Positions 47,892 through 58,399 of a DNA stretch of 64,000 nucleotides are shown in pieces. The notes under the pieces were generated by a model. The model did no database searches and was not told where the DNA came from. It worked only from the letters and a program-made list of their open reading frames with translations. The DNA comes from Kappaphycus alvarezii (Eukaryota > Rhodophyta > Florideophyceae > Gigartinales > Solieriaceae), in assembly GCA_002205965.3 (NCBI GenBank), contig NADL03000459.1, positions 310,001 to 374,000 of the forward strand. The letters run 5' to 3'. Each line of letters starts with the position of its first letter. The first letter of the stretch is position 1. The position numbers and the translations under genes are program-made.

Positions 47892-50800
47892 TCGAGCTTG
47901 AGCTTGTAATAATGGATTGTGTAGACTGAGGGTCTATCGCTAGAAATTGTAAGTCGTTGGTTAGGAACGTTGTCGGCGGCATATTATGCTTGCAACTTGG
48001 CCTTGATTGGAGCGGCCCATTACAGCATTTGCAACGGTAAAAAGACAATCATGATGCCATTACCGCAGTGTCCCACTCAAAAAATTCTAGCGTGACATAA
48101 CACCAAGGCAGCATTATGGAGTTTATCAATCATAAAAAAATTGCACTGCTTCATTCGTTGATCCCATTTTCGTTTTTTTTCCCGTCTGGTGTGTGACCGC
48201 CTTTTCCCACAAAAACTCACGTGACCGCTTTGAACCTTACTAGTTGGTCCATACTAGCTTTCAGCTCACGCGGCTCACCTTGACAACTGTAATACCTCTT
48301 GCTTTATATATAAAAAAACAAACAACACCCGCTTCAAAAGCTTGCGTCATCACAACTTTCAACCGTCCACACGCAAATGCCACTTGCTAACAGTCCGGAA
48401 ACCTCTTCAACTGCTTTTTATGTCGCACAGGTCACCACTAGCCACCAGTTCATTTCGTGACGGTCTATAACAATCGCCTGTGCTAACAACCAAAAAGCTC
48501 CACTCCAAACCTCTGCCCTACCTTTACCAAGCATGTGATGATTTCTCTGCATGCCGCATGAAAAAGCCTGTTGTCAGGATGCTCACTCGTGCAGTTGCAG
48601 AATCACACACCTGGTGAGTCTCCGGATTCTCGCGGCGGTCCTGGCAGGCCTGCACCGAGTCTACTCACTCGCAGATCACATGATGACCATACTTTTACAA
48701 GCGCTTTTGTTGCATTGCGCCACTCTCGCTCTTTCTTCCCATTGCGCATGCCACACCGCTTCACATAGGTCTAGTCATGTTCTCAAATGGCCCGTCCGAT
48801 ACTCTTACAGAACATATTTGTGACCGGTTTGAGCAAAGATCTGTTTCCCGCTAATCCTCCGCTGGCGTTGGCGGGGAATTCAGAGTCGCAAATTGCGCAA
48901 TCCAACGGATGCCAACTATGCTTTTACCTATCATCACAATAGTTGCTTCCATGGCATTGTTCTCTGCCAATCGAGATACCAGAGCATCACCCGGTGTTTG
49001 GCGTCAAGGACTCAATTGGCTGCCGTTGACAATCACAGTTGCTCGTTTGCATACTTTCTCGAGTAGAGCTTCGACTTTATGAGAGTAAATGTCTTCTTTG
49101 CAATAAACTTGCGCTTTGCTCTCATTCAAGTGTGATTCACTTGATATATACACTTTGCGTCACTTTTTGGATTCAAGCGAGAAACAGAGATTTTGTTTCC
49201 GATGTATCCTCAACGCATTGCTGAGGAGAAGTGTGGATCATCAGAGCTGAGTAATAGTTTTTCAGTGCAAGTAGCATTTATGATACTGAAAGGTCGGATG
49301 TAGAGGCCGTTTTGGGTAGCTTCCTGTGGAGCCACATTTGACTTTTCTGCTCTTACCTCCTGATTCCGTTGATGAAAACACCTTCAGATTGAAATGTTTC
49401 AGACGCGTTTCCTCGGGTTTCCATTAATCCTCAATGCCGCAGATTCTCTATACCAGTGCCGATGACACGTGTACAGTGGCTATTGAGGAGGCCTTATTAC
49501 CTGCTACTTGCAGGTTTGTAAAGCAGAGGCCAATCTACGCCCAAAAGCAGACATACCTTTGACTTGCGAGTGCATCCCTAAAATCGCAAAGCAGTGCAGA
49601 TTAAAGTTTGCTAGAATCGATGTTAATTTTGGTACGTTAAGCCTCAAAACCGTGCCTTGTCAGTATTCGAGTGCTGACAGACTGCAATACTAATGGATTG
49701 CAACTTGCTATGGAGAGGAGAACGGTCGGTTAGCTTCATAGTTTTGTTGATTTTCTTACTTGTATTGCCGAAAGCAGGACTCTGCTAGAGCTTTGCCCAA
49801 GTATGACTGGCAGTGGAATTCAGGAATAGACGCAGAGGTTAAGTACGAAAGTAAGTGTGTGGTGATGAATCATTTACTGGTTAGTATCCAGCATTTAGCC
49901 AACGGTGATCGTCTCTAATAGGCTTCGTTTCAACATATTGAAAACTTTGATGGCACAAGATAAACTGACGCCCGATTCTTGATTGTGACCGTGCGTATTC
50001 TACCTGAATTGATATAAAACTGGCAACAGGGGTGGCAGGTCTGACGTAGTATTCATCTACACGTGGTTTCAGAGGCTAAAGCTCCTTGTAGAGACACAGA
50101 AAGAAATGGAATAGCCGTTGGAAGGAGAGAATGTCAACGAGGAGATCTGTTGGACCTTGCATGTCCGCTTGGCAGCATAGTTTTGCGCAGTAATAGTGAC
50201 GAGGCCAGCCAAACTGAAATACATCAAAGCAATCCAAAAATCGTCTGTTGTAGTGTATGAATCAGTTACGTAGCATATTCGAAATTATACGATCGTCTGC
50301 ATACGCTAGGTCTCGGAAAAGGACCGTAAGATTTGTTTACAGCTTATCCCTATCAGGCTCGCTCTCTGCGCTTTATTCCGGGCGACTTTATAAAAAAGCA
50401 TTTTTAAAGAAAACTGACACTTTTTGTTGTTCCACGGAAGCGGTCCTGACACTTTCAAATCTTCCTACCCCCTTGAAGTTCCATAACCGGTCAAGTTCCC
50501 TTTTCATGGATCTCGTTAACTGGTCGTAAACATCGCCACCTTGCGATTCTGCGTGTCAATCTCGAAGCGCACTGAAATTAATGGTCCCTGGCAGCTTCAG
50601 CTCTCCCGAGATCATATGCTTCAAATGCAACCGCATTCGCAGCTGACGCGTGGTGGTGTACGCTTCTACGAAGAAAATATTTACAGGATTTGTAAAAGTA
50701 CTCACGGTCACAATGATTTTACCGCCAATACAGCAAACTGGATACATCGGAAATCGTCAATCTGGAGTTACAAGGAACGTAATGCAACACACGGCATTAC

Positions 50801-52003
50801 ATTAGCCAACACAATCTTGCGCTTTTCTTGCATTGTTACCCTTCGCAAGGCCGCCCAAACTACTACTCTACATGGCAGTTGCCGCAGATTCGTATCTGCC
50901 CAGGTTTCCCTCTCCTCTACGCAGTGGGATAAACCCTCCTGCGTACCGCAGGCAGCTGCCTTTGTCTCGACAATTAAATTAATTGTTCCCCTTCTCTAGC
51001 CTTGTTATTAATCTATGTCGTGCGATTTCAGCTACAAGAGTGTCAGGTAAGACTCCGTGACAGAAAAGAAGATATCCATTCTTTGCGTGACCTGAGGATA
51101 TTGTATTTTGATAGGTTGCTTGGTTAGGCTTGCTGCCCTTGCACTGAAGATCTGGGTTTGCTTGTGTAATTTGAAGGTATACTTTTCTCCTTGTAGCACA
51201 GTACGCACTGGACTCGGATCCGAATGTTGCAACAGTAAAATTAGCGAGATCAATGCAGCGTTCAATACTTGCAGTTTGAAAACTATCAGCCGAGCAGTTT
51301 TCTTCTCTGCCTCTGACATCGTAACGGCAACCTGCAAAAACCAAAATCTAACCAAACTGTTCCAGAAGTGGATGGGCTCTCCACTACCACTGCCATCAAA
51401 CGGAATTCCAAATCGTCATAAAAAGGAGCAATCATGGTAGAAACCACGAGTTCCTTCGACGGATTTATTTAGGTATTGAGGTATCATCTAGCATGTGCCA
51501 GAGGATGAGGTTAAACAGCTGGGCAAATATGGGTGTATAAATGTTCTATATATAACTTTCAAGTAACCAACTATCTTTGTTTTTGACACAAAAATGGCCC
51601 TGGAGTGTAAATTGGGGTGCAACACAAATAGAACTTTTTGTTTAGTGTTCCTGTCATATTATTGAATTGTGGGATATGCCAACTTGGGAGACACTGTATT
51701 CGGGGAAGCTTCTAAATGCCCTTGCTCGACACGCATTTGGATTTTATAATAGAGGTTCAACCTGTGTTGGTGATACAAAACGTTGGCTGGTGAACTGAAT
51801 TTCGGCGAGGATTTGAAATGTGAAAATCTTGGATTTCTTTGTAACCTATTATAGAAAACATGCAAAGTAGTGGTACAGGAGGCCGAATTATGGCCTTTCT
51901 AGAGAAAAGCGCGGTCCCTATTGCAGACTTGCTGCAGGTTACATTTTACCCGACAGAGAACGTTACACACGAAATGTGTTCGAGATCGTGTGGCTTAATC
52001 GTT
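47892..52003. other. Long spacer without recognisable gene
   Basis: A TATATATAAA stretch lies at 48304-48313. Open frames of moderate length occur at 48551-48823 (+), 50541-50999 (+) and 51032-51355 (-). The last, from its internal ATG, begins MSEAEKKTARLIVFKLQVLN and contains PVRTVLQGEKYTFKLHKQTQ, which reads like ordinary protein but matches no family I know. Minus-strand frames continue to about 50780 with TINLIVETKAAACGTQEGL. A real minus-strand gene with introns at 50.5-51.4 kb is possible. Confidence 0.25.
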
Positions 52004-53125
52004 TCATCGGAAATGTGTGGCGGATGACAAGTTGCCAGTGACGAGTCTCTGAATCCAAAAACTGATTTCTACTTTGGAGTAGTGTGGAAAATTGAAAACT
52101 TTGAGCAAGAAAACAAGCACGAGATTTGGGTTGGAGAATATCATGCGTGTAATACAGGGGTCATTTTGAGTCATCATGGTCTGATAGAGTAGGTATGTGA
52201 AGGGAATCGGATGGGGCGAATTGGAATAGTTTAATTGATAGTTGAAGGGGTAAGTTTGCAGCAAAGCAGTCTGTGCGGGGGATTATGTAATTGGTGAAAG
52301 GATAGGCCAAGTCTTGTTTGTTTATTTGTCAGGATCGTTGTTGAAAGTTGAGAGGGATTACCAAGGGACAAGTTTACGCGGGGTAGAGAAGATGTTTGTA
52401 GGGCTTACAGATGACTAGGACAGAAATTGGGTAAGTGATTAAAGATTTTGCTTTTTTCAAGGATAGCGAGGATAGAGAAAGGACATGATAGAAAAATTGG
52501 AGTGGAGGTGGGGTGGCGGGCAGCAAGCACGTAGAATTGGTGGTAAACAGCGAGGGGAATGACAAGGGTCGTGTGTGATGAAGAATGTATGGTGTGATGT
52601 AGTGAAATTTAGGACAAGGGAAGCCAGGTTGGCTTTAAAAAGCGTGATGAAATTAGAGGCATTGAAGAAAGGGGGGCAAGGAATGAACGTATGTGGGTGG
52701 TGTACTAGAACACGCAGTGGTGATAGTGGAAATGATGGAAGTTGTTGATACGGTTTCCTTGAGAGGGTAAGGGGAAAGGATATGTTGCGCAAGTGATTGG
52801 TTCGTGTTATGACGAGGGAGATTGGGTGAGGTGGGGAAGCGGGGCGTTGTCGTGGAGTGGGCTGCAGGAGGAACTTTAATTGAGAGGGTGGATAGGATGG
52901 TAGCGGTGAACAGACTGGTTGACATTTCGTTGACGAGGTGGACAGCAAGTGTATGGGAGGTCTGCAAGTAGCATAGAACAGATGAAGAAAGCAGAGAGGA
53001 AATGGATGGAATGCAAACAATGCAATGAGTGACGGGACTCGATTGCATGGATACACAAAAGGTCCGAATGGGTTGTTATGCAAGGTTTCAAGCAGACAGG
53101 GGAGCATTGTTGGTTCAAAGGCCAT
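52004..53125 (-). other. Candidate minus-strand gene, product unknown
   Basis: The plus strand is G-rich from about 52180 to 53240, so coding is expected on the minus strand. Three overlapping minus frames are open (52457-53125, 52653-53048, 52004-52264). They are rich in Pro, Ser, Phe and Leu and are not separable by eye. Readable pieces include HTLAVHLVNEMSTSLFTATI and KVEISFWIQRLVTGNLSSAT just before the stop at 52004. No domain or signal recognised. Confidence 0.25.
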
Positions 53126-54041
53126 AATGAGGTGAGAGGGGTAGAGGAGGGGACGTCGGCGGCGAATTGGTAACGACGTAGGTTAGACCAAGATTATTGG
53201 GGAAAGGTTGGTGCACGGTAGATAGGATAGGCTGTTTGTGTGGCGGGAGAGGTGCGTTTGATTGGAGCAAAACTGCATGTTCAAGAGAGCACATTTGCAC
53301 CAGGCGGGGCAATTTTGTTTTTTTTTGAATGTGGCCAATTAGAATTGAATCTGGATTCGGTTTCTTTTTCGGGGTCCGGTGGTCCTTGAAAGAGCTCGCA
53401 CTCGAATGCAGAGTTGCCGTATGTGTGAATCGAAGGGGTTACGAGTCATGAGATAAAAATTTGGACCGTTGCAACGGGTCTTCGAGGACCCAATCTGTAA
53501 GCAGTAGAATCAGTACACGTGGACAGTGAAAACACTTACAGTGAAAGCAGCGTCGCAAATGTGAAACCAAAAGGGAACAAGGGCGGCGAGGTAGCCGGAA
53601 ATATGCCAGCACATGACATGACATGGGAAAGGACATTTTTGATAATCTATCATCGCCAATGAAAGTATGCCAAGTGCGACATATATCTTTATTCATTCCC
53701 TTTCGAAACACGAAACACGAGTTTCTGGGTTCCGTAGCGGGGCAGGATGGTTGGTCAGGGTAGGGATCGATTGTTGATTCATTCCGCGATACATGCCTAA
53801 CCGACTCGTACTCGAAAGTGGTGTTTGTTACCTTTTACAGCATGACGTTGGAAATATCAAAAATAGTAGATATATCCTAGCAAAAGGTTGGCGAGCGAAT
53901 CGGGCCTCTGCAAGCCGCCATCGCCTCTTTCCTCAAATCGCTCAAGGTCAAGGTCAAGGTCAAGGTCAAAGTGCGCCACACCTGCCGTACTGCCCACGCA
54001 TCCCGTTTGTATCCTGCTCTCCCTCGCCGTCCACGTCTTGT
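53126..54041. other. Upstream region of the thioredoxin gene
   Basis: No separate gene recognised. AAGGTC is repeated four times in tandem at 53944-53967, shortly before the thioredoxin start. The frame of that gene stays open upstream to 53793 and would read the repeat as Gln-Gly units, but this part lacks targeting character and I treat it as 5' untranslated. Confidence 0.4.
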
Positions 54042-54599
54042 ATGTCCTCGTCTCCAATGAACGCTTTTGTTTCCCCGCTCCCCCTCTCTCCCCTCCTCCT
54101 CCTCTACCTTTCACTACGTGCCATCCCCGCCTCGTCTGACTCTAGCCCAACCACCTACCCCTCTCATTTCCCTTCCAAAACTTCACCCCCGCCTCGCAAT
54201 CCTCCTCTCTCTTCCACCCTCCCTTCCCCACCCATCACTCAAATATCCGGCGTCGACCAATACCTTGCCGCCTTGGAAAGTCATCGTGACCAATTAATTG
54301 TACTTAAGATATTCGCACCGTGGTGTCGTTCATGCAAGGCATTGCAGCCCAAGGTTGCCAGACTGGCCCGTGAATTCGAAAATCAGGTTTGCTTTCTCAA
54401 AATGGACTATGAACAAAACAAGGACTTGTGCTATCGATTGGGTGTCAGTGCTATGCCTACCTTTATATTTTACCGCGGATCCGGTGGGGAGGTGGATAAG
54501 TTTTCATGCGGACCACAGAGGGCGGGTATAATAAGGGAGAAAATTCTAAGCGCTTTAGAGGGCGGAGGCGAAAATGCTGACGTCAAGGGAGAGGAATAG
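54042..54599 (+). CDS. Plastid-targeted atypical thioredoxin (ACHT-like)
   Basis: A small dithiol-disulfide oxidoreductase. From the ATG at 54042 the protein is 185 residues (180 from the ATG at 54057). Residues about 6-70 are a Ser/Pro-rich, almost acid-free leader beginning MNAFVSPLPLSP, like a red-algal transit peptide. The thioredoxin fold follows: FAPWCRSCKALQPKVARLAR with the redox Cys pair at about 95 and 98, FLKMDYEQNKDLCYRLGVSA, then MPTFIFYRG with the fold's cis-Pro. Spacing and words such as CKAL-x-PK, DYEQNKDLCY and KFSCG resemble plant ACHT thioredoxins, which have altered active sites (here WCRSC instead of WCGPC) and act in the chloroplast. The coding strand is C-rich. It converges on the next gene with about 345 bp between. 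Role in plastid redox control is inferred. Confidence 0.82.
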   Translation: MSSSPMNAFVSPLPLSPLLLLYLSLRAIPASSDSSPTTYPSHFPSKTSPPPRNPPLSSTLPSPPITQISGVDQYLAALESHRDQLIVLKIFAPWCRSCKALQPKVARLAREFENQVCFLKMDYEQNKDLCYRLGVSAMPTFIFYRGSGGEVDKFSCGPQRAGIIREKILSALEGGGENADVKGEE

Positions 54600-54943
54600 G
54601 CCGTTGCCGTTTGTTGTGTCCCTCGATACTAGTTGTTTCTGAATTGTAAAGAATGTACACACGGGGCGTGTACCAAATGGTTGACACATACGTAACGAAT
54701 CAAGCGCGTGATAAAGTAACAACGCGCAACGATACCACTTGCATGCGGCGACAAGTGACCCCCGCAAAGCCACCGCGTGCGCCCATCACTCTCGTGCAAT
54801 GAATGTAAGGTATGGGAGAAAACAATGACAGTGCGTGGTGTTTGTTAGGACTTGTTCACCGACATCACTTTGTCTTTTTATTAGGATGAATCAAGTTACA
54901 CAAGCACAAAAAATCCATTCCAATCCAACGCCCCGTCCAGCCC

Positions 54944-55432
54944 CTACAAGTTATCCGTAATGTACATCTCCACGGTATCGCCACAACTAGTCGCAAAATG
55001 GTCAATGCGTCTCCCCCAGAGTAAACAATAAACGTCGGCATTGCACGAACTCCCAACTTTTGAGCCACCTCCGGCAACTCATACCCGTCCATAGTAACAA
55101 ACGTAACTCTACCTGCATACTTGCGTGCCAGTCTTTCCACAGCGCGATTGACCCTCATACACGCTCTGCATCCGGGCTTGGTCACCTCGAGCATCAACAA
55201 ATGAGGCGTCACTGCAATGGCTGTTGATAATTCGGCGGCAGAGGACACGTGCGTGCATAAAGATGGCGTGTCTTTGGAACTGGGGAGGAGCGTGGGGGGC
55301 GTGGCGGTACACGAGGCGGTGGGGGTGCAGAGACTGATTTCGGGTGCTGCGTGATCGCACGCACTTGGAAGAGCGTTTGGTCGAAGCGTGTTGGACCGGT
55401 ATGGGTTGTACGAATGCAGGAATGGGGGACAT
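54944..55432 (-). CDS. Thioredoxin-like protein, probably plastid-targeted (two frame changes)
   Basis: The thioredoxin half is clear: MLEVTKPGCRACMRVNRAVE with a GCRAC active site, RVTFVTMDGYELPEVAQKLG, then VRAMPTFIVYSGG with the cis-Pro. The natural C-terminus (RRIDHFATSCGDTVEMYITD, stop at 54944) lies in another frame; the break coincides with five C at 55013-55017. Upstream, the frame starting at 55432 reads MSPIPAFVQPIPVQHASTKR and on, a basic, Ser-rich, AFV-bearing leader like the neighbouring gene's; it joins the thioredoxin frame near five G at 55321-55325. With both changes the protein is about 160 residues. They may be assembly errors, small introns or true lesions. The thioredoxin frame itself stays open upstream to 55680 but lacks a targeting-like start. 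Confidence 0.65.
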
Positions 55433-55819
55433 TGTTGTTTTGTTTTGTGGTTTTGTGGAATGAAGAGGGGATGGCGGGAGGGAAGGCGGGGGTGGGGTGG
55501 AGAAAGGGTGGGATTTATAGTGGAGAAACGGCGTGGAATGAAGGAAAGGTAGCGGATTGTGTAACCTGGCATTTCTCCGTTCACGGATACAGTACAATAC
55601 TGCAAAATGAGCACTTTGCAAAAAGCCGCCATCAACAAGCTGCGCTGTTTTTCCCCAACCCAAAAATAAAAATACTGCACACGTCCGCATCAATCATACC
55701 AGCCCCAACCCCTCACTGTAAATACAGCACCATCGCACCGCACCCAACACTCCCAGTCCTCCCAGTCCTCCCAGTCCTCCCCCTCCCCCCATCCACCATC
55801 ACCACACAATCAATCCAAC

Positions 55820-56146
55820 ATGTCCTCTCCAAACCCCCACCTCCACGTCTCCAACCTCCCATCCACAACCACCACCGCCGACCTCCACGCCCTCTTCCTC
55901 CCATACGGCCCCCTCACCGACCTCCACCTCCCCTCCGTCCCCCCGGCCCACGCTACGCCTTTGTCTCCTTTGAACATCCCTCCGACGCACAACAAGCCCT
56001 CCTCAACCTACACCACGCCCTCTTCCACGCCCGCACCCTTCGTGTCGTCCACGCCACCTCCGCAAAACGCAACCTCCTCATCAACAAACATCCACCCTCT
56101 TCCCCCCCTCCTCACCCCCCCCTCTCTCTCCAACTCCACCTCTTGA
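55820..56146 (+). CDS. Small RNA-recognition-motif (RRM) protein
   Basis: An RNA-binding protein made essentially of one RRM. From the ATG at 55820, HLHVSNLPSTTTTADLHALF (RNP2 and first helix) and YGPLTDLHLPSVPP are in one frame. RNP1 and the rest (PRYAFVSFEHPSDAQQALLN, then ALFHARTLRVVHATSAKRN) are in the next. The switch falls at six C at 55939-55944. The first frame ends with LSNSTS and a TGA at 56146, so a second switch at the later C runs (about 56102-56125) would give about 108 residues. The coding strand is very C-rich. The stop is only 62 bp from the converging SNM1 gene; divergent spacing to the thioredoxin-like gene is about 390 bp. The RNA target is unknown; splicing or mRNA handling is typical for the family. 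Confidence 0.72.
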   Translation: MSSPNPHLHVSNLPSTTTTADLHALFLPYGPLTDLHLPSVPPAHATPLSPLNIPPTHNKPSSTYTTPSSTPAPFVSSTPPPQNATSSSTNIHPLPPLLTPPSLSNSTS

Positions 56147-56208
56147 CCCTTGTATGCATATTACCCGATTCACACCCTTGTGCACCCCCAACTATCTCTT
56201 CCCCCATT

Positions 56209-57327
56209 TCACTCCCGTCGACGCCTCCACACCCCCGCAATCCCCATCACTTGCCGCATACTGCACCGTCTTGCACGGCCTGCTGGTGTGACCGCACAGT
56301 CTTTTTCCTCGCTTGTGTCGCGTTGCGGTGCACGCGTGGAATCTACCCGGGTGAATTGATGCAACCAATGCATCGGGTCTCGAATCAAACCGTCCCGTCC
56401 TTGATATTCCGCACTTTCGAATGTCGGTCGTATATGCCGCGGTTGTATCGCCTGTACAAACTGTTGAATCTCTTGAAAGTCACTGTGACACGAATACATG
56501 ACTTGTTTGACCCGCGGATGCAGCGCTTGGTTACCACGGTTGGAGCACGCCGAGGGGAGGATGAGGGTTAGGTTGCGGGGTGCCGAGGGTTGCGTGTGTA
56601 GGTAGCGGAGGGTTGCTTGCCAGCGAGGAATGACGCGGATGTGAGGTGTGGGTGGCGTTTGAGTGGTGAAAGAGGTGAGTAGGGTGGGCGGTAGGATGTG
56701 TTGGAGGAGGGTGTAGCGGGTGGAGGTTACTACGAGCGGTTGTTGCAAGGCATGGGATATGGACAGGAGGAGGGGTTCTTTGCCGATTGTGTCGATTATG
56801 AGGTGGATGTCGGAATCGGCGGAGAGGGCGGTTTGGATCAGAGTGAGGACTTGGGAAGTGGCTTTGCTTAGGGATGGGAAGGAAAAGGTGGGGTGATTGT
56901 AGGTTACATCAAGGAAAAGGGTTGTGATGGGAGGGAGAGAACGGGGAACAAGGGAGGGGACGTGCCGGAAATCTCCGGTGTGGAGGATGTTGCCAAAGGG
57001 ACCATGGATTAACAGCATGCAAGAGCCTGGGCAATGGTGGGTAGGGTAGAGGGTGACAGTAAGGCCGGTATCGGAAATCGGGGTAGGTGTGTCAAAGGGA
57101 AGAGGGTGAAACAGGGAGGGCGGGACGGACCTGACTAGGTGGGCTAGGCGGGCCGTGAGCGGTGTGGTGTAAATAGGGGCGGGTAACGGCCGCGTTGGGG
57201 GAAGCCCGGTGAGATGATCCGCGTGAGCATGGGTGAGAAAAAAGGCTAGCGGCGGGGTGGTGCGACCGGGGCGAGGGAGAAAGTAGTCTACCTCAAAGGG
57301 GAGAGAGGTAAGACTCGTGGCAGACAT
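56209..57327 (-). CDS. SNM1/Artemis/Apollo-family DNA repair nuclease
   Basis: A metallo-beta-lactamase-fold 5' exonuclease of the DCLRE1 (SNM1) family, which trims DNA ends in crosslink repair and telomere processing in the nucleus. From the ATG at 57327 the protein has 372 residues. Seen in order: FFLTHAHADHLTG (HxHxDH, residues about 33-38), THHCPGSCMLLI (about 97-106), NILHTGDFRH with the metal Asp about 119, FLDVTYNHPTF, and YSCHSDFQEIQQFVQAIQPR then IRPTF, the beta-CASP end with its metal-binding His. The length suits the shorter Apollo-type members. The last about 65 residues, including GRARRCSMRQVMG, are unlike the family. The frame is uninterrupted. An ATG at 57474 is in frame, but the domain begins just after 57327, so I prefer the shorter start. 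Confidence 0.88.
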   Translation of the reverse strand: MSATSLTSLPFEVDYFLPRPGRTTPPLAFFLTHAHADHLTGLPPTRPLPAPIYTTPLTARLAHLVRSVPPSLFHPLPFDTPTPISDTGLTVTLYPTHHCPGSCMLLIHGPFGNILHTGDFRHVPSLVPRSLPPITTLFLDVTYNHPTFSFPSLSKATSQVLTLIQTALSADSDIHLIIDTIGKEPLLLSISHALQQPLVVTSTRYTLLQHILPPTLLTSFTTQTPPTPHIRVIPRWQATLRYLHTQPSAPRNLTLILPSACSNRGNQALHPRVKQVMYSCHSDFQEIQQFVQAIQPRHIRPTFESAEYQGRDGLIRDPMHWLHQFTRVDSTRAPQRDTSEEKDCAVTPAGRARRCSMRQVMGIAGVWRRRRE

Positions 57328-58205
57328 GGGCGGAATGACAGGCGTTGGCCACAGGGCTTGGGTGGGGAGGAGGAGTCGGAGTGGATGGGGGAGTCGGGGT
57401 TGGAGATTGGACCGAAGGCGGGAAATTGTGCCACATAAATGTTGATCCCGTTGTAACATACGTACGTGGAGCACTCGTAATTTTGAATTTAACAGGCTTG
57501 ATATTGGCGCGCTTATTCAATGTACAGTACTGTACAGTATGTGGGGTACACTTACTGTAATGAAATGTCCACCCTCGCTGTAATCAGGAGTACAGTACAG
57601 TGCCATTATTACAGTACGTCACAGAGGCAAATGCCTATTTTTTCTTCAAAATAAACTCATACGTAGCTGAACAGCAGGTCAGTCGCCCATACCGTGCACT
57701 GTTGCAAAATTCTCATAAATTACAGAGTTTAGATGCAAATTCCGATTACTGTCGTATCACAACCGAAAAGGAGCACGCAGCAAGGTTGCTGGTGAAAGTT
57801 CACTGTGGGCCCTCCAACCCGAGCTTACAATGTCTGACACAACTACTGACCGTTGTGCTCGAGGGGTTGGATTCCCTCTATTGCGACAAGAACAAGTGTT
57901 TACTTCTTCTGTCTGATGGCTGATGGTTCTTATCTTGGACTTGCTTCGCTACTCGTTACCCAAGCCATTAGGCTGTTTCTACATATCCCTAATGTCAATT
58001 TTTTATGATCATTATATGTGTCATAAAATGTAAACGTTGTATAGTTACACAGATTTGACCGTTTGTCAAAACCAAGTTGACAGTGCTGTTGTACACGTTA
58101 TACTGCGTCAGCCCACCAAGTATGAGGTCGTCTTGTGGTGTATTTTGACCACAAAAACCTCTTGAATTTGGGGTTCTAGGAGAGGATAAAGAAGGTCAAA
58201 AAATG
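57328..58205. other. Upstream region of the SNM1 gene
   Basis: TACAGTACTGTACAGTA lies at 57522-57538 with more copies at 57590-57616, a likely shared regulatory or repeat feature. A plus frame at 57600-57923 (107 codons) begins MPLLQYVTEANAYFFFKINS; no family recognised. Confidence 0.4.
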
Positions 58206-58228
58206 CCCCTTGATCAATATATTGATCA
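58206..58228 (+). repeat. Candidate terminal inverted repeat, left
   Basis: CCCCT followed by TGATCAATATATTGATCA, itself a perfect palindrome. The right end, read inward, has CCCCTCC and then TGATTTATATATTGATCA, 16 of 18 matching. Confidence 0.45.
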
Positions 58229-58399
58229 CTAGGTCCTTTTACTAAGCTTCACGAAGAACAAGTTTACTGCGATTAAACGTCTACTTCCTCCGCCTTTGTC
58301 TCTTGCGTAGAGTAGGCCCACCTTGCGCCTCAGTGGCAAACTACTGGGCCGCTTAGAACGTAGTCTAGAGGCAGGTTCAGGGCGCTCTACTGCGTGCGA

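Noticed and set aside
55351-56571. A 406-codon plus-strand open frame, the longest plus-strand frame in the cluster
   Set aside because: It runs antisense to the thioredoxin-like gene, through the shifted part of the RRM gene, then antisense to SNM1. Only the RRM part has domain support.
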